Of a DNA stretch of 12,957 nucleotides, positions 6,509 through 12,957 are shown piece by piece. This stretch comes from Candidatus Pollutiaquabacter sp. (GTDB taxonomy: Bacteria; Bacteroidota; Bacteroidia; AKYH767-A; 2013-40CM-41-45): NCBI GenBank assembly GCA_903854075.1, contig CAINVI010000051.1:1-12957 (forward strand), given 5' to 3'. The number at the start of each line of letters is the position of its first letter. Position 1 is the stretch's first letter. The notes beneath the pieces were generated by a model. It was not told the origin of the DNA and ran no database searches. It worked only from the letters and a program-made list of their open reading frames with translations. Position numbers and translations under genes: made by a program.

Positions 6509-8416
6509 ATGCGCTTTTTACCTCCTTCCCTCCTGCTGCTGCTAAAGCGGATATTCCTGCTGCTGGTTGTCTATTCCCTTCTGCGCGTATTGTTTCTGAT
6601 CCTCAACCTTGGTGTATTCAAAGCGTGCGCACCGCTTGAACTATTCTCGGCATTCATCATTGGCATACGCTTCGATCTTGTGGCCATCACCATAATTAAT
6701 GTTCCGGTCATCCTTATTCATTCGTTGCCCGACCGATGGCTGCGTCAATCAGCTGTACTTCGTTTATCGGATCTACTATTCTTTTTCCTCAACATACCAT
6801 TCCTATTGGCGAATTGCGTTGACCTGGAATTGTTTCGTTTTTCGTCGCGCCGAATGACCGCGGATATATTCTCTATCCTTGGACTGGGAGACGACTTCGT
6901 CAATACCGCTCCGAGGATGGTAGCTGACTTCTGGATGCAGCTGGTTGTATTTATCGCCATCTCGTGGCTTCTCATTACCGCAACGCGCCGTACGAGCCAT
7001 ACTTTCCTTCAAACGGAGCCTTTCGCGAGGACTATCGGTAGCCGACTGTCCACCTCTTTACTAGTATTGGTTGTTACATTTTTAGGGTTTCGGGGCGGCT
7101 TTCAATTGAAGCCGCTATCCATTCTTTCTGCATCGAGCTTCAGCAGTGGCGCTGAAACGCCGTTGATCCTCAACAGCAGTTTTACCTTATTAAAGACCTT
7201 TGGCAAGAACCAGCTGTTGAACTTGCATTACTATACGCCCGAAACAGCCGAAAAGCTGGCACCTACCCGCCATTGTTACGGAAATGACTCCACCTTTCAA
7301 CGAAAAAACGTGGTAGTTATCATTGTCGAAGGAATGGGAAAAGAATACATCGGAACGTTGAGCGGACTTCCAACACACACTCCGTTTCTGGACTCTCTGA
7401 TTGGGAAATCACTGGCTTTCCGACAAGCATATGCCAACGGCAAACGCTCAATCGAAGGAATTCCCGCAGTGACAGCCGGTATCCCTGCAATGAATGACCT
7501 TCCTTTCATTTCTTCTCCGTACTCGTCAAATACCATCACTTCCTTCGCTACATTACTAAAGCCCAAAGGATATACTTCTGTCTTTTTTCATGGCGGCACC
7601 AACGGCACCATGGGCTTTGACGGCTTCAGTAAAATAGCCGGTTACGACAATTATTTCGGCCGGACAGAATACGGTAACGAAAAAGACTTTGACGGCAATT
7701 GGGGGATTTACGATATGCCGTTCCTGCAACGAAGCTTGCAAGAGCTAAATACATTATCCACGCCTTTTCATGCCACACTTTTCACCCTTACCTCCCACCA
7801 TCCATATGCTATTCCGGAAGCGTATAATAAGGTCTTGCCCAAGGGCACCTTACCCATTCATCAAAGTGTACACTATACTGATGAATCGTTACGGTTGTTT
7901 TTCCAGAACGCATCAACTCAACCCTGGTATTCCAACACCTTATTCGTAATCACTGCCGACCACACGGCCCTTGCAGAACATCCATTTTATAAAACACGTG
8001 CGGGAATTTACGCGATTCCTGTCGTCTATTTTTCGCCCGGTGATTCCATTACAGGGATTTCCGATCGGACAACACAACAAATTGATATTTTACCCAGTGT
8101 AATGGATTATCTGAACTATCCGGATACATTTTTTGCATTAGGCTCCAGCGTATTCGACAGTCAACCGGCCGGACATGCCATCAATTTCCTGAATGGCACC
8201 TTCCAATTGATCAATGATAATTACTCCTTTGTATTTGACACGTTAACTCATTCAGGCTTGTTTGATTTTCAAAAAGATCCTCAACAGCGCATGAATCTTG
8301 CAGACAACTTATCAGCCACCGGCAAGTCGATGGAAATGGTTTTGAAAGCAACCCTGCAACAGCACAATAACGCCATGATCGAAAATAAAATGTTCTTGCC
8401 CGCTTCCTCTCGATGA
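6509..8416 (+). CDS. LtaS/OpgB-type sulfatase-fold membrane headgroup transferase
   Basis: Probable phosphoglycerol or phosphoethanolamine transferase of the LTA synthase family, 635 residues. About five N-terminal membrane helices are followed by an extracytoplasmic sulfatase-fold domain. Metal-site elements are visible: Glu in VEGMGKEY (E274), the presumed nucleophile in GKRSIEG (S314), a SHHPY motif and ADH (D484-H485); FHGG and NGTMGF motifs are also typical of this group. The nucleophile position is Ser, where LtaS and OpgB use Thr. I chose ATG 6509; a GTG seven codons upstream is possible but adds a poor N-terminus. Bacteroidota lack Gram-positive lipoteichoic acid, so the acceptor is unknown. 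The stop overlaps the next gene by 4 bp (ATGA), and the neighbours are lipid kinases that could recycle its diacylglycerol by-product. Family firm, substrate inferred. Confidence 0.88.
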   Translation: MRFLPPSLLLLLKRIFLLLVVYSLLRVLFLILNLGVFKACAPLELFSAFIIGIRFDLVAITIINVPVILIHSLPDRWLRQSAVLRLSDLLFFFLNIPFLLANCVDLELFRFSSRRMTADIFSILGLGDDFVNTAPRMVADFWMQLVVFIAISWLLITATRRTSHTFLQTEPFARTIGSRLSTSLLVLVVTFLGFRGGFQLKPLSILSASSFSSGAETPLILNSSFTLLKTFGKNQLLNLHYYTPETAEKLAPTRHCYGNDSTFQRKNVVVIIVEGMGKEYIGTLSGLPTHTPFLDSLIGKSLAFRQAYANGKRSIEGIPAVTAGIPAMNDLPFISSPYSSNTITSFATLLKPKGYTSVFFHGGTNGTMGFDGFSKIAGYDNYFGRTEYGNEKDFDGNWGIYDMPFLQRSLQELNTLSTPFHATLFTLTSHHPYAIPEAYNKVLPKGTLPIHQSVHYTDESLRLFFQNASTQPWYSNTLFVITADHTALAEHPFYKTRAGIYAIPVVYFSPGDSITGISDRTTQQIDILPSVMDYLNYPDTFFALGSSVFDSQPAGHAINFLNGTFQLINDNYSFVFDTLTHSGLFDFQKDPQQRMNLADNLSATGKSMEMVLKATLQQHNNAMIENKMFLPASSR

Positions 8417-9318
8417 ACACCGGAAAGAAAATACGTTTTATCATTAATCCGAAGTCCGGAACTTCAGCCAAAAAAGATTTACCGGAACTCATTCGCAACC
8501 GGATGATCGGTACTACTGCTGATTATGATTTGCACTTTACCGAACGTCCGTTGCATGCGCGTGAATTAAGCGAACAGGCAAAGGTGGCAGGATTCGACAT
8601 TGTCGCTGTAGCCGGTGGCGACGGCACCGTCAATGAAGCGGCGTCTGCCCTATTGCACAGCACTACTTCTCTGGCGATTCTTCCTGCCGGATCCGGCAAT
8701 GGTCTGGCACGACATTTAGGAATTCCGGTGGATAAAAAATCAGCCTTGGAAAACATGCTGAATGGTCAACCGGCTACGATCGATACCTTCACGGCTGGAG
8801 ATCATATCGCCGTCGGAACTTTTGGTATCGGATTTGATGCACACATCGCCCACCTCTTTGCCAAAAGTCAGACGCGCGGCTATTCAACGTATGTAAGACT
8901 TATCTTACGCGAATTCTCCTCTTTTCCGCCTGTAAATGTGGCACTATCCATTGACGGAGATCCATTTACAGTCGGCGCTTTTCTATTGACCTTCGCTAAT
9001 TCCTCCCAGTTTGGAAACAACGCTGTTATCGCACCCTTTGCCGATATCACTGATGGCCTACTGGATATTTCCGTCATGAAACCGTTTCCCTGGTACATCG
9101 CTCCGAAATTGATTTATCGTTTAACACATAATACCCTTCACCAATCAAAATACTACGTTCACCGAACCGGATCCATTATTGAAGTCATCAATCCTTCTGT
9201 TTTAAAAGGACATATTGACGGTGAGCCCGTTGAGCTTTATGGCAATTTTACCGTCCGGGTTGTACCACAATCTTTAAAAATTATCTTACCTTCCGCTACT
9301 ACAAGCAAAGGAACATGA
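8413..9318 (+). CDS. YegS/DAGK-type lipid kinase
   Basis: Soluble lipid kinase of the diacylglycerol/sphingosine kinase superfamily (DAGK_cat), 301 residues, the usual length. Conserved elements are in order: NPKSG (12-16), the nucleotide-binding GGDGTVNE (68-75), LPAGSGNGLARHLGIP (90-105), and a C-terminal HIDGEP that matches the family's late DGE element. It would phosphorylate a lipid such as diacylglycerol on the inner membrane face using ATP. In Gram-positives the relative DgkB recycles diacylglycerol released by lipoteichoic acid synthesis. Because many Bacteroidota make sphingolipids, a long-chain base or ceramide substrate is a real alternative. It overlaps both neighbours by ATGA, which implies translational coupling and co-expression. 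Family sure, substrate not. Confidence 0.9.
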   Translation: MNTGKKIRFIINPKSGTSAKKDLPELIRNRMIGTTADYDLHFTERPLHARELSEQAKVAGFDIVAVAGGDGTVNEAASALLHSTTSLAILPAGSGNGLARHLGIPVDKKSALENMLNGQPATIDTFTAGDHIAVGTFGIGFDAHIAHLFAKSQTRGYSTYVRLILREFSSFPPVNVALSIDGDPFTVGAFLLTFANSSQFGNNAVIAPFADITDGLLDISVMKPFPWYIAPKLIYRLTHNTLHQSKYYVHRTGSIIEVINPSVLKGHIDGEPVELYGNFTVRVVPQSLKIILPSATTSKGT

Positions 9319-9677
9319 AACGAACTTCGGGATTTCGTTTTGCCTTCAAGGGTATCGCGCACTCATTCCGCGAGCAGCTTAATCTGCGTATACATTTCGC
9401 AATTACTGCTACCGTTATTCTTACCGGATGGCTGATTGAACTGAGTCTCGTTGAATGGTGTATCATCATTATCTGTATTGGTTCCGTGATCAGCGCAGAG
9501 CTCTTCAACACCGCCATCGAGAACCACGTTAATCTTACCCACCCAGAGTGGAACGCTGAAGCAGGTCATACCAAAGATGTAGCTGCAGGAGCGGTACTTG
9601 TCGTGGCAGTCGTTTCCTCAATCATCGGACTGATTATTTTCCTGCCACGGGTATTGGAAAAACTAATGGGAGTATAA
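9315..9677 (+). CDS. DgkA-family integral membrane lipid kinase
   Basis: Small integral membrane kinase of the DgkA (diacylglycerol/undecaprenol kinase) family, 120 residues with three hydrophobic helices (about 27-42, 46-62 and 88-110) and a basic amphipathic N-terminus. Active-site residues line up with E. coli DgkA: E62, N65 and E69 in ELFNTAIE, and K87-D88 in HTKDVAAGAV. The position matching Asp80 of E. coli is Asn (N73), an unusual change. Substrate could be diacylglycerol, as in E. coli, or undecaprenol, as in Gram-positive members. It starts within the stop of the preceding kinase (ATGA) and its own stop shares a base with the next start (TAATG), so it is translationally coupled on both sides. 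No terminator or promoter separates it from its neighbours. Confidence 0.9.
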   Translation: MKRTSGFRFAFKGIAHSFREQLNLRIHFAITATVILTGWLIELSLVEWCIIIICIGSVISAELFNTAIENHVNLTHPEWNAEAGHTKDVAAGAVLVVAVVSSIIGLIIFLPRVLEKLMGV

Positions 9678-10021
9678 TGTCAAAAAAGAACAAATCCGCC
9701 AACGGCGTCGTCTACTCGACTAATCCCGATTTCCAGTATGCAATTGAACCCGATGCTGAGTCGATGACGTTGCCTCCCAATCAACAAGACCTGCGGGTAC
9801 AACTGGACAAAAAGCAGCGCGCCGGAAAAGCGGTGACACTCATCACCGGATTCATCGGTCAGCCGGCCGATCTTGAAACGTTAGGGAAGTTGCTAAAGAG
9901 CAAATGCGGAGTTGGCGGTGCAGTGAAGGATGGTGAAATACTTATTCAAGGAGATCACCGCGATAAAATTGTAGGTATACTTTCTTCCTTGAATTATAAG
10001 GTTAAAAAAGCCGGCGGCTAA
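9677..10021 (+). CDS. yciH: SUI1/eIF1-family translation factor (YciH-like)
   Basis: A 114-residue protein of the SUI1/eIF1 family, whose eukaryotic members support start-codon selection; bacterial YciH is linked to initiation fidelity and stress. The SUI1 domain covers about residues 48-114, with the family pattern of a G-rich strand (VTLITGF), LKSKCGVGG, IQGDHR and the ending YKVKKAGG. The first 45 residues are a polar leader, as in other YciH proteins. Its start is coupled to the dgkA-like stop (TAATG). A translation factor at the end of a lipid operon is not an obvious functional match; it may simply share the transcript. The stop is 5 bp from the end of convergent hemJ. Confidence 0.92.
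   Translation: MSKKNKSANGVVYSTNPDFQYAIEPDAESMTLPPNQQDLRVQLDKKQRAGKAVTLITGFIGQPADLETLGKLLKSKCGVGGAVKDGEILIQGDHRDKIVGILSSLNYKVKKAGG
10004..10019 (-). terminator. Possible weak terminator after hemJ
   Basis: On the minus strand AGCC (10019-10016) and GGCT (10012-10009) form a 4-bp stem with a three-base loop, followed by a run of six T (10009-10004). It lies inside the 3' end of the SUI1 gene. The stem is short, so termination may be partial. Confidence 0.35.
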
Positions 10022-10026
10022 TTTCC

Positions 10027-10560
10027 TTATCTTTTTTCACGGTAGCGTTTGTAGAGATTTATACCGGCCATCAACACAGCGGCAAAAACGAACATCCCCA
10101 ACACGCCATACAGCCAGTTTAGCTGGTCTTTAAGTACCACCAGGAATACTATGGCTACCAGAAATATTGTCGCCACTTCGTTCCATACACGAAAAGCCAT
10201 TCCTGACCACTTTATTTCATCGCGCTTGAATGCGAGAAAAACGGAATGGCACCACAAATGATAGATCGTCAACCCGAAAACCATCGCCAGTTTTAGCAGT
10301 AGCCAACCGGGAAAATCAAGGCGAAAATATTCGTACGCCAACCATAATCCGAATATCCACGTGATAATGGCAGAGGGCCAGGTAATTCCAAACCACAACC
10401 TGCGCTCAGCACCTTTGAAATGATCAATCAACACGGATCGTTTTGGTTCCGGCTGCTGATTCGCTTCAGCGTGGTACACAAAAAGTCGAACAATATAAAA
10501 AAGCCCAGCGAACCAGGTAACTACAAAAATGATATGCAGTGCTTTCAGGTACAGTATCAT
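10027..10560 (-). CDS. hemJ: HemJ-type protoporphyrinogen IX oxidase
   Basis: Membrane protein of 177 residues that oxidises protoporphyrinogen IX to protoporphyrin IX in heme biosynthesis, in organisms without the oxygen-dependent HemY. About four to five hydrophobic helices are visible. Family hallmarks are LKALHIIFVVTWFAGLFY with His9, RLFVYHAE (R25, H30), an ERRLWFGITWPS segment, LLLKLAMV, YHLWCH and a basic C-terminus. It is also annotated as CopD-like in some genomes because of distant similarity, but the N-terminal pattern is that of HemJ (UPF0093). The ATG at 10560 directly abuts the bshA stop with no gap, so the two are co-transcribed and probably translationally coupled. Confidence 0.88.
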   Translation of the reverse strand: MILYLKALHIIFVVTWFAGLFYIVRLFVYHAEANQQPEPKRSVLIDHFKGAERRLWFGITWPSAIITWIFGLWLAYEYFRLDFPGWLLLKLAMVFGLTIYHLWCHSVFLAFKRDEIKWSGMAFRVWNEVATIFLVAIVFLVVLKDQLNWLYGVLGMFVFAAVLMAGINLYKRYREKR

Positions 10561-11700
10561 CTAGCTAGTTATAGTGGAAGATTTCAATACCCGCGCGTAT
10601 AAATTTTCATAGATCGGCAGGATTTCGTGAATATCAAATCGCTTCGCTTGCTCCAGGGCACGCTGCTTGAATTCATTCAACGTGTGATCATCACGCAAAA
10701 TCGTCAAGGCGTTGTTTGCCATATTTTCGACATCGCCGACATCACTCATGAATCCGGTGACACCATGTATGTTCAGTTCGGGAATACCACCGGTGTTGGA
10801 AGAAATTACAGGAACCTGACAAGCCATCGCTTCCAAGGCAGCCAGTCCGAAACTTTCACTCTCAGATGGTAAAATAAACAAGTCAGCAACACTGAGTACT
10901 TCTTCCACGGCTTCCAGCTTTCCAAGGAAACGGATGTCATCACAACCGATACTTTCCCTGCATTCCTTCTCTACTCGGCTTCGCTCGGGACCGTCACCGA
11001 TTAACAACAACTTGGACGGAATCTCTGCATGAATCTTATTGAAAACCGTCACCACATCACTTACACGCTTAACGGCGCGGAAATTGGAGGCGTGAACGAT
11101 AATCCGTTGATTATTGGGCGCAATCGCTCTCCGAAAATGGTCCTTTTTAAGCTTCGAAAAACGCTGAAGGTCGATGAAGTTGGGAATGACCTCAATCTCT
11201 TTTCTGATCTTGAAATTTCGGTAGGTATCATCGCGCAAACTGCGTGAAACACTGGTAACTGCATCACTTTGATTAATACCGAAAGTTACTACCGGACTGT
11301 AACTTTCATTCTTTCCAACGAGGGTTATATCGGTACCGTGCAATGTGGTAATAAAGGGCAGATTATACCCTTGTTCTTTCAGAATTTGCTTAGCCATATA
11401 TGCCACGCTGGCGTGCGGCACCGCATAATGCACATGAACTAAATCCAGTTTTTCAAAAATAGCCACATCGACAAGTTTGCTGGTCAATGCGGTTTCATAA
11501 GGTGCAAATTCAAACAACGGATAATCGGCAACTGTCACTTCATGGTAAAAAACATTTTCCTGGAAGTGCTCTAGCCTGACCGGCTGACTGTAGGTGATAA
11601 AATGAATGCTGTGACCTTTTTCGGCCAACGCTTTCCCCAATTCGGTAGCCACGACTCCGCTTCCGCCGAAAGTTGGGTAACAGAGTATGCCGATCTTCAT
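10561..11700 (-). CDS. bshA: N-acetyl-alpha-D-glucosaminyl L-malate synthase (BshA)
   Basis: First enzyme of bacillithiol biosynthesis: a GT4 retaining glycosyltransferase that joins GlcNAc from UDP-GlcNAc to L-malate. The 379-residue length is typical. BshA features are clear: N-terminal GILCYPTFGGSGVVATELG, a central VHVHYAVPHASVAYMA, TLHGTDITLVG, then NFRAVKR, GDGPERSR, and the C-terminal nucleotide-sugar motif SESFGLAALEAMACQVP with its spaced Glu pair. BshA is known in Bacteroidota as well as Firmicutes. The later genes bshB and bshC are not in this window. Upstream, 48 bp separate it from the serine hydrolase gene; a TAACTTTG element lies in that gap, so it may have its own promoter. 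hemJ follows with zero spacing. High confidence. Confidence 0.95.
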   Translation of the reverse strand: MKIGILCYPTFGGSGVVATELGKALAEKGHSIHFITYSQPVRLEHFQENVFYHEVTVADYPLFEFAPYETALTSKLVDVAIFEKLDLVHVHYAVPHASVAYMAKQILKEQGYNLPFITTLHGTDITLVGKNESYSPVVTFGINQSDAVTSVSRSLRDDTYRNFKIRKEIEVIPNFIDLQRFSKLKKDHFRRAIAPNNQRIIVHASNFRAVKRVSDVVTVFNKIHAEIPSKLLLIGDGPERSRVEKECRESIGCDDIRFLGKLEAVEEVLSVADLFILPSESESFGLAALEAMACQVPVISSNTGGIPELNIHGVTGFMSDVGDVENMANNALTILRDDHTLNEFKQRALEQAKRFDIHEILPIYENLYARVLKSSTITS

Positions 11701-11725
11701 AATGAATGAATTGAAATGTCTGCAA

Positions 11726-11733
11726 CAAAGTTA
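11726..11733 (-). promoter_or_regulatory. Candidate -7 element upstream of bshA
   Basis: On the minus strand TAACTTTG matches the TAnnTTTG consensus exactly and begins 33 bases before the bshA ATG, leaving a plausible leader. No TTG is present at the matching upstream distance, so the promoter may be weak or the match fortuitous. Confidence 0.35.
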
Positions 11734-11748
11734 ACAAATCGGCCGGAC

Positions 11749-12957
11749 TTATTGGGCCAGCACCGCATCGTAAACGACCTGCTGGATGGATGTCCGTACA
11801 TTCATTTTAATCAACTTATCGTTGGTTTCATCCGGATGAACACGGTTCGACAAGAAAATATAAACCAGGTTATACTTCGGATCGGCCCAAACACACGTTC
11901 CCGTGAATCCCTGATGACCGAAAGCTTCAGCAGACGCGGAAGGGCAACAAGGACTTGGTTTGCCTTTTTCCGTTTCCGGACGATCAAACAACAATCCACG
12001 ACGGTTTTTGCTTTGTAGAAATTGCTGTCGGGTGAATAAACTGATCGTATTCGGCTTCAAAAAACGAACACCGCCATACGTACCTTTGTTCAATAGCATT
12101 TGCATAATCACGGCCAGATCGAAGGCATTGGAAAACAACCCAGCATTGCCGGAAACACCTCCTTGCATAGCCGCCGCAGGATCATGTACATCGCCTTTCA
12201 ATAATCGCTTACGGAAACCACTATCGTACGCTGTCGGCACCAGGTGTTCCGCAGCAAATTTATCGTAAGGCTGAAATGCAGTATGTCCTAACTGCAGAGG
12301 GGCGTAATAGTTCGTCTCCAGGAATTGATCGAATGGTTTACCACTGATTCTTTCCACGGCCCATTTCATTATCATTGGCCCAAGGTCACTGTACACGTAC
12401 TTACCACGATCACCCATGGGAGATTTGTATACCCACTGCTGCAGACTGTCCGAATACTCTTTTTTCATGTAGAGACTGTCACAGATTCGGACAGAAAACT
12501 CTTTGCTCGGTGTATCGGCGAACATTGATTTCAATTGTCCGGAAGAATCCACGAGTTGCTTCCAGAATGGAATCCAGGCGGGAAGCCCGGCTTGATGAGC
12601 CAACATTTCACGAACTATCATCGCTCGTTTATTACCGGAACGTAGCTTGGGAAGATATTTTGATACCGGAGCGTTAAGTTCCAGATCACCCGCATCAAAA
12701 ACGGACATCGTTGCCAAAGCTGTCGCTGCAATTTTGGTGACAGAAGCAACGTCATAAATATCTTCGTTGGTCACTTTTATCAAGGAGTCATATGTTTGAT
12801 ACCCATATGACTTGTTGAAAATGATCAATCCATCTTTTGCCACCAATACCTCGCACCCGGGTGTGGCACCTTTCTCAACCGCATCATTGGCAATCAGGTC
12901 AATTTTATTTAAAGCTGTGGCATTTATACCAACGGTTTCGGGAGCAGCTAAGGGGAA
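11749..12957 (-). CDS. Serine hydrolase (beta-lactamase/PBP4-like) domain, 5' truncated; likely tail of a GH3 fusion
   Basis: The frame stays open to the right edge, so only the last 402 residues are visible. It is a class C beta-lactamase/esterase-type serine hydrolase: SxxK in DVASVTK (S72 and K75 of the visible part), a Tyr motif in YVYSDLG in place of YxN, and a late HQG in FGHQGFTG where class C enzymes have KTG-like residues. The visible start (PETVGINAT, then ATPGCEVLVAKDG) resembles the junction region of Bacteroidota proteins that fuse a glycoside hydrolase family 3 domain to this domain, which suggests an N-terminal GH3 part beyond the window. Such proteins are secreted and linked to cell-wall sugar or beta-lactam-like turnover; that role is inferred. 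A TTG at 12846 is not the start, because homologous-looking sequence continues upstream. It precedes bshA by 48 bp on the same strand. Confidence 0.85.
   Translation of the reverse strand, partial: FPLAAPETVGINATALNKIDLIANDAVEKGATPGCEVLVAKDGLIIFNKSYGYQTYDSLIKVTNEDIYDVASVTKIAATALATMSVFDAGDLELNAPVSKYLPKLRSGNKRAMIVREMLAHQAGLPAWIPFWKQLVDSSGQLKSMFADTPSKEFSVRICDSLYMKKEYSDSLQQWVYKSPMGDRGKYVYSDLGPMIMKWAVERISGKPFDQFLETNYYAPLQLGHTAFQPYDKFAAEHLVPTAYDSGFRKRLLKGDVHDPAAAMQGGVSGNAGLFSNAFDLAVIMQMLLNKGTYGGVRFLKPNTISLFTRQQFLQSKNRRGLLFDRPETEKGKPSPCCPSASAEAFGHQGFTGTCVWADPKYNLVYIFLSNRVHPDETNDKLIKMNVRTSIQQVVYDAVLAQ

Noticed and set aside
9315..10021. Mobile element or phage module near the small genes
   Set aside because: The short genes are recognised housekeeping families in a coupled operon, with no integrase, transposase or terminal repeats.
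12844..12846. TTG as the start of the serine hydrolase
   Set aside because: The frame continues to the window end with sequence typical of the domain, so the true start lies outside.

Overview
The window looks like a chromosomal segment of a Bacteroidota bacterium, perhaps from a Chitinophagales/Saprospirales-like lineage; the lineage is a guess. Supporting signs are the gene set (fused E1 alpha/beta dehydrogenase, BshA, HemJ, GH3-type serine hydrolase tail, membrane patatin, FeoB-associated-like Cys-rich peptide), the absence of clear Shine-Dalgarno sequences, and a well-formed TTG-N19-TAnnTTTG promoter of the Bacteroidota type. I see no transposase, integrase, CRISPR array, tRNA, rRNA or other sign of recent transfer. 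It reads as core or near-core genome.

Layout from left to right. Positions 1-1287 (+) hold the C-terminal 428 residues of a bifunctional formimidoyltransferase-cyclodeaminase of histidine degradation, closed by an intrinsic terminator. Next is a 767-residue integral membrane patatin-like lipase (1357-3660, +), whose 3' end overlaps by 15 bp the convergent gene for a fused thiamine-dependent 2-oxoacid dehydrogenase E1 (3646-5622, -). A 44-residue Cys-tailed membrane peptide (5691-5825, +) and an Ala-rich lipoprotein (5880-6098, -) converge on a shared bidirectional terminator. About 410 bp of AT-rich intergenic DNA (6099-6508) follows, with one good promoter and several repeats that could be operators.

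The most interesting block is a tightly coupled four-gene operon (6509-10021, +): an LtaS/OpgB-type sulfatase-fold headgroup transferase, a soluble YegS/DAGK-type lipid kinase, an integral-membrane DgkA-type kinase and a SUI1/YciH factor. They are joined by ATGA, ATGA and TAATG overlaps. The first three genes suggest a lipid cycle: a transferase that takes a headgroup from a phospholipid leaves diacylglycerol, and kinases rephosphorylate it. That link is inferred from known LtaS/DgkB and OpgB/DgkA biology and is not proven here.

The right end is a leftward cluster: a serine hydrolase domain running off the window end (probably the tail of a GH3-beta-lactamase fusion), then bshA (bacillithiol biosynthesis) and hemJ (protoporphyrinogen oxidase), with bshA and hemJ directly abutting. 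hemJ converges on the SUI1 gene with a 5-bp gap.
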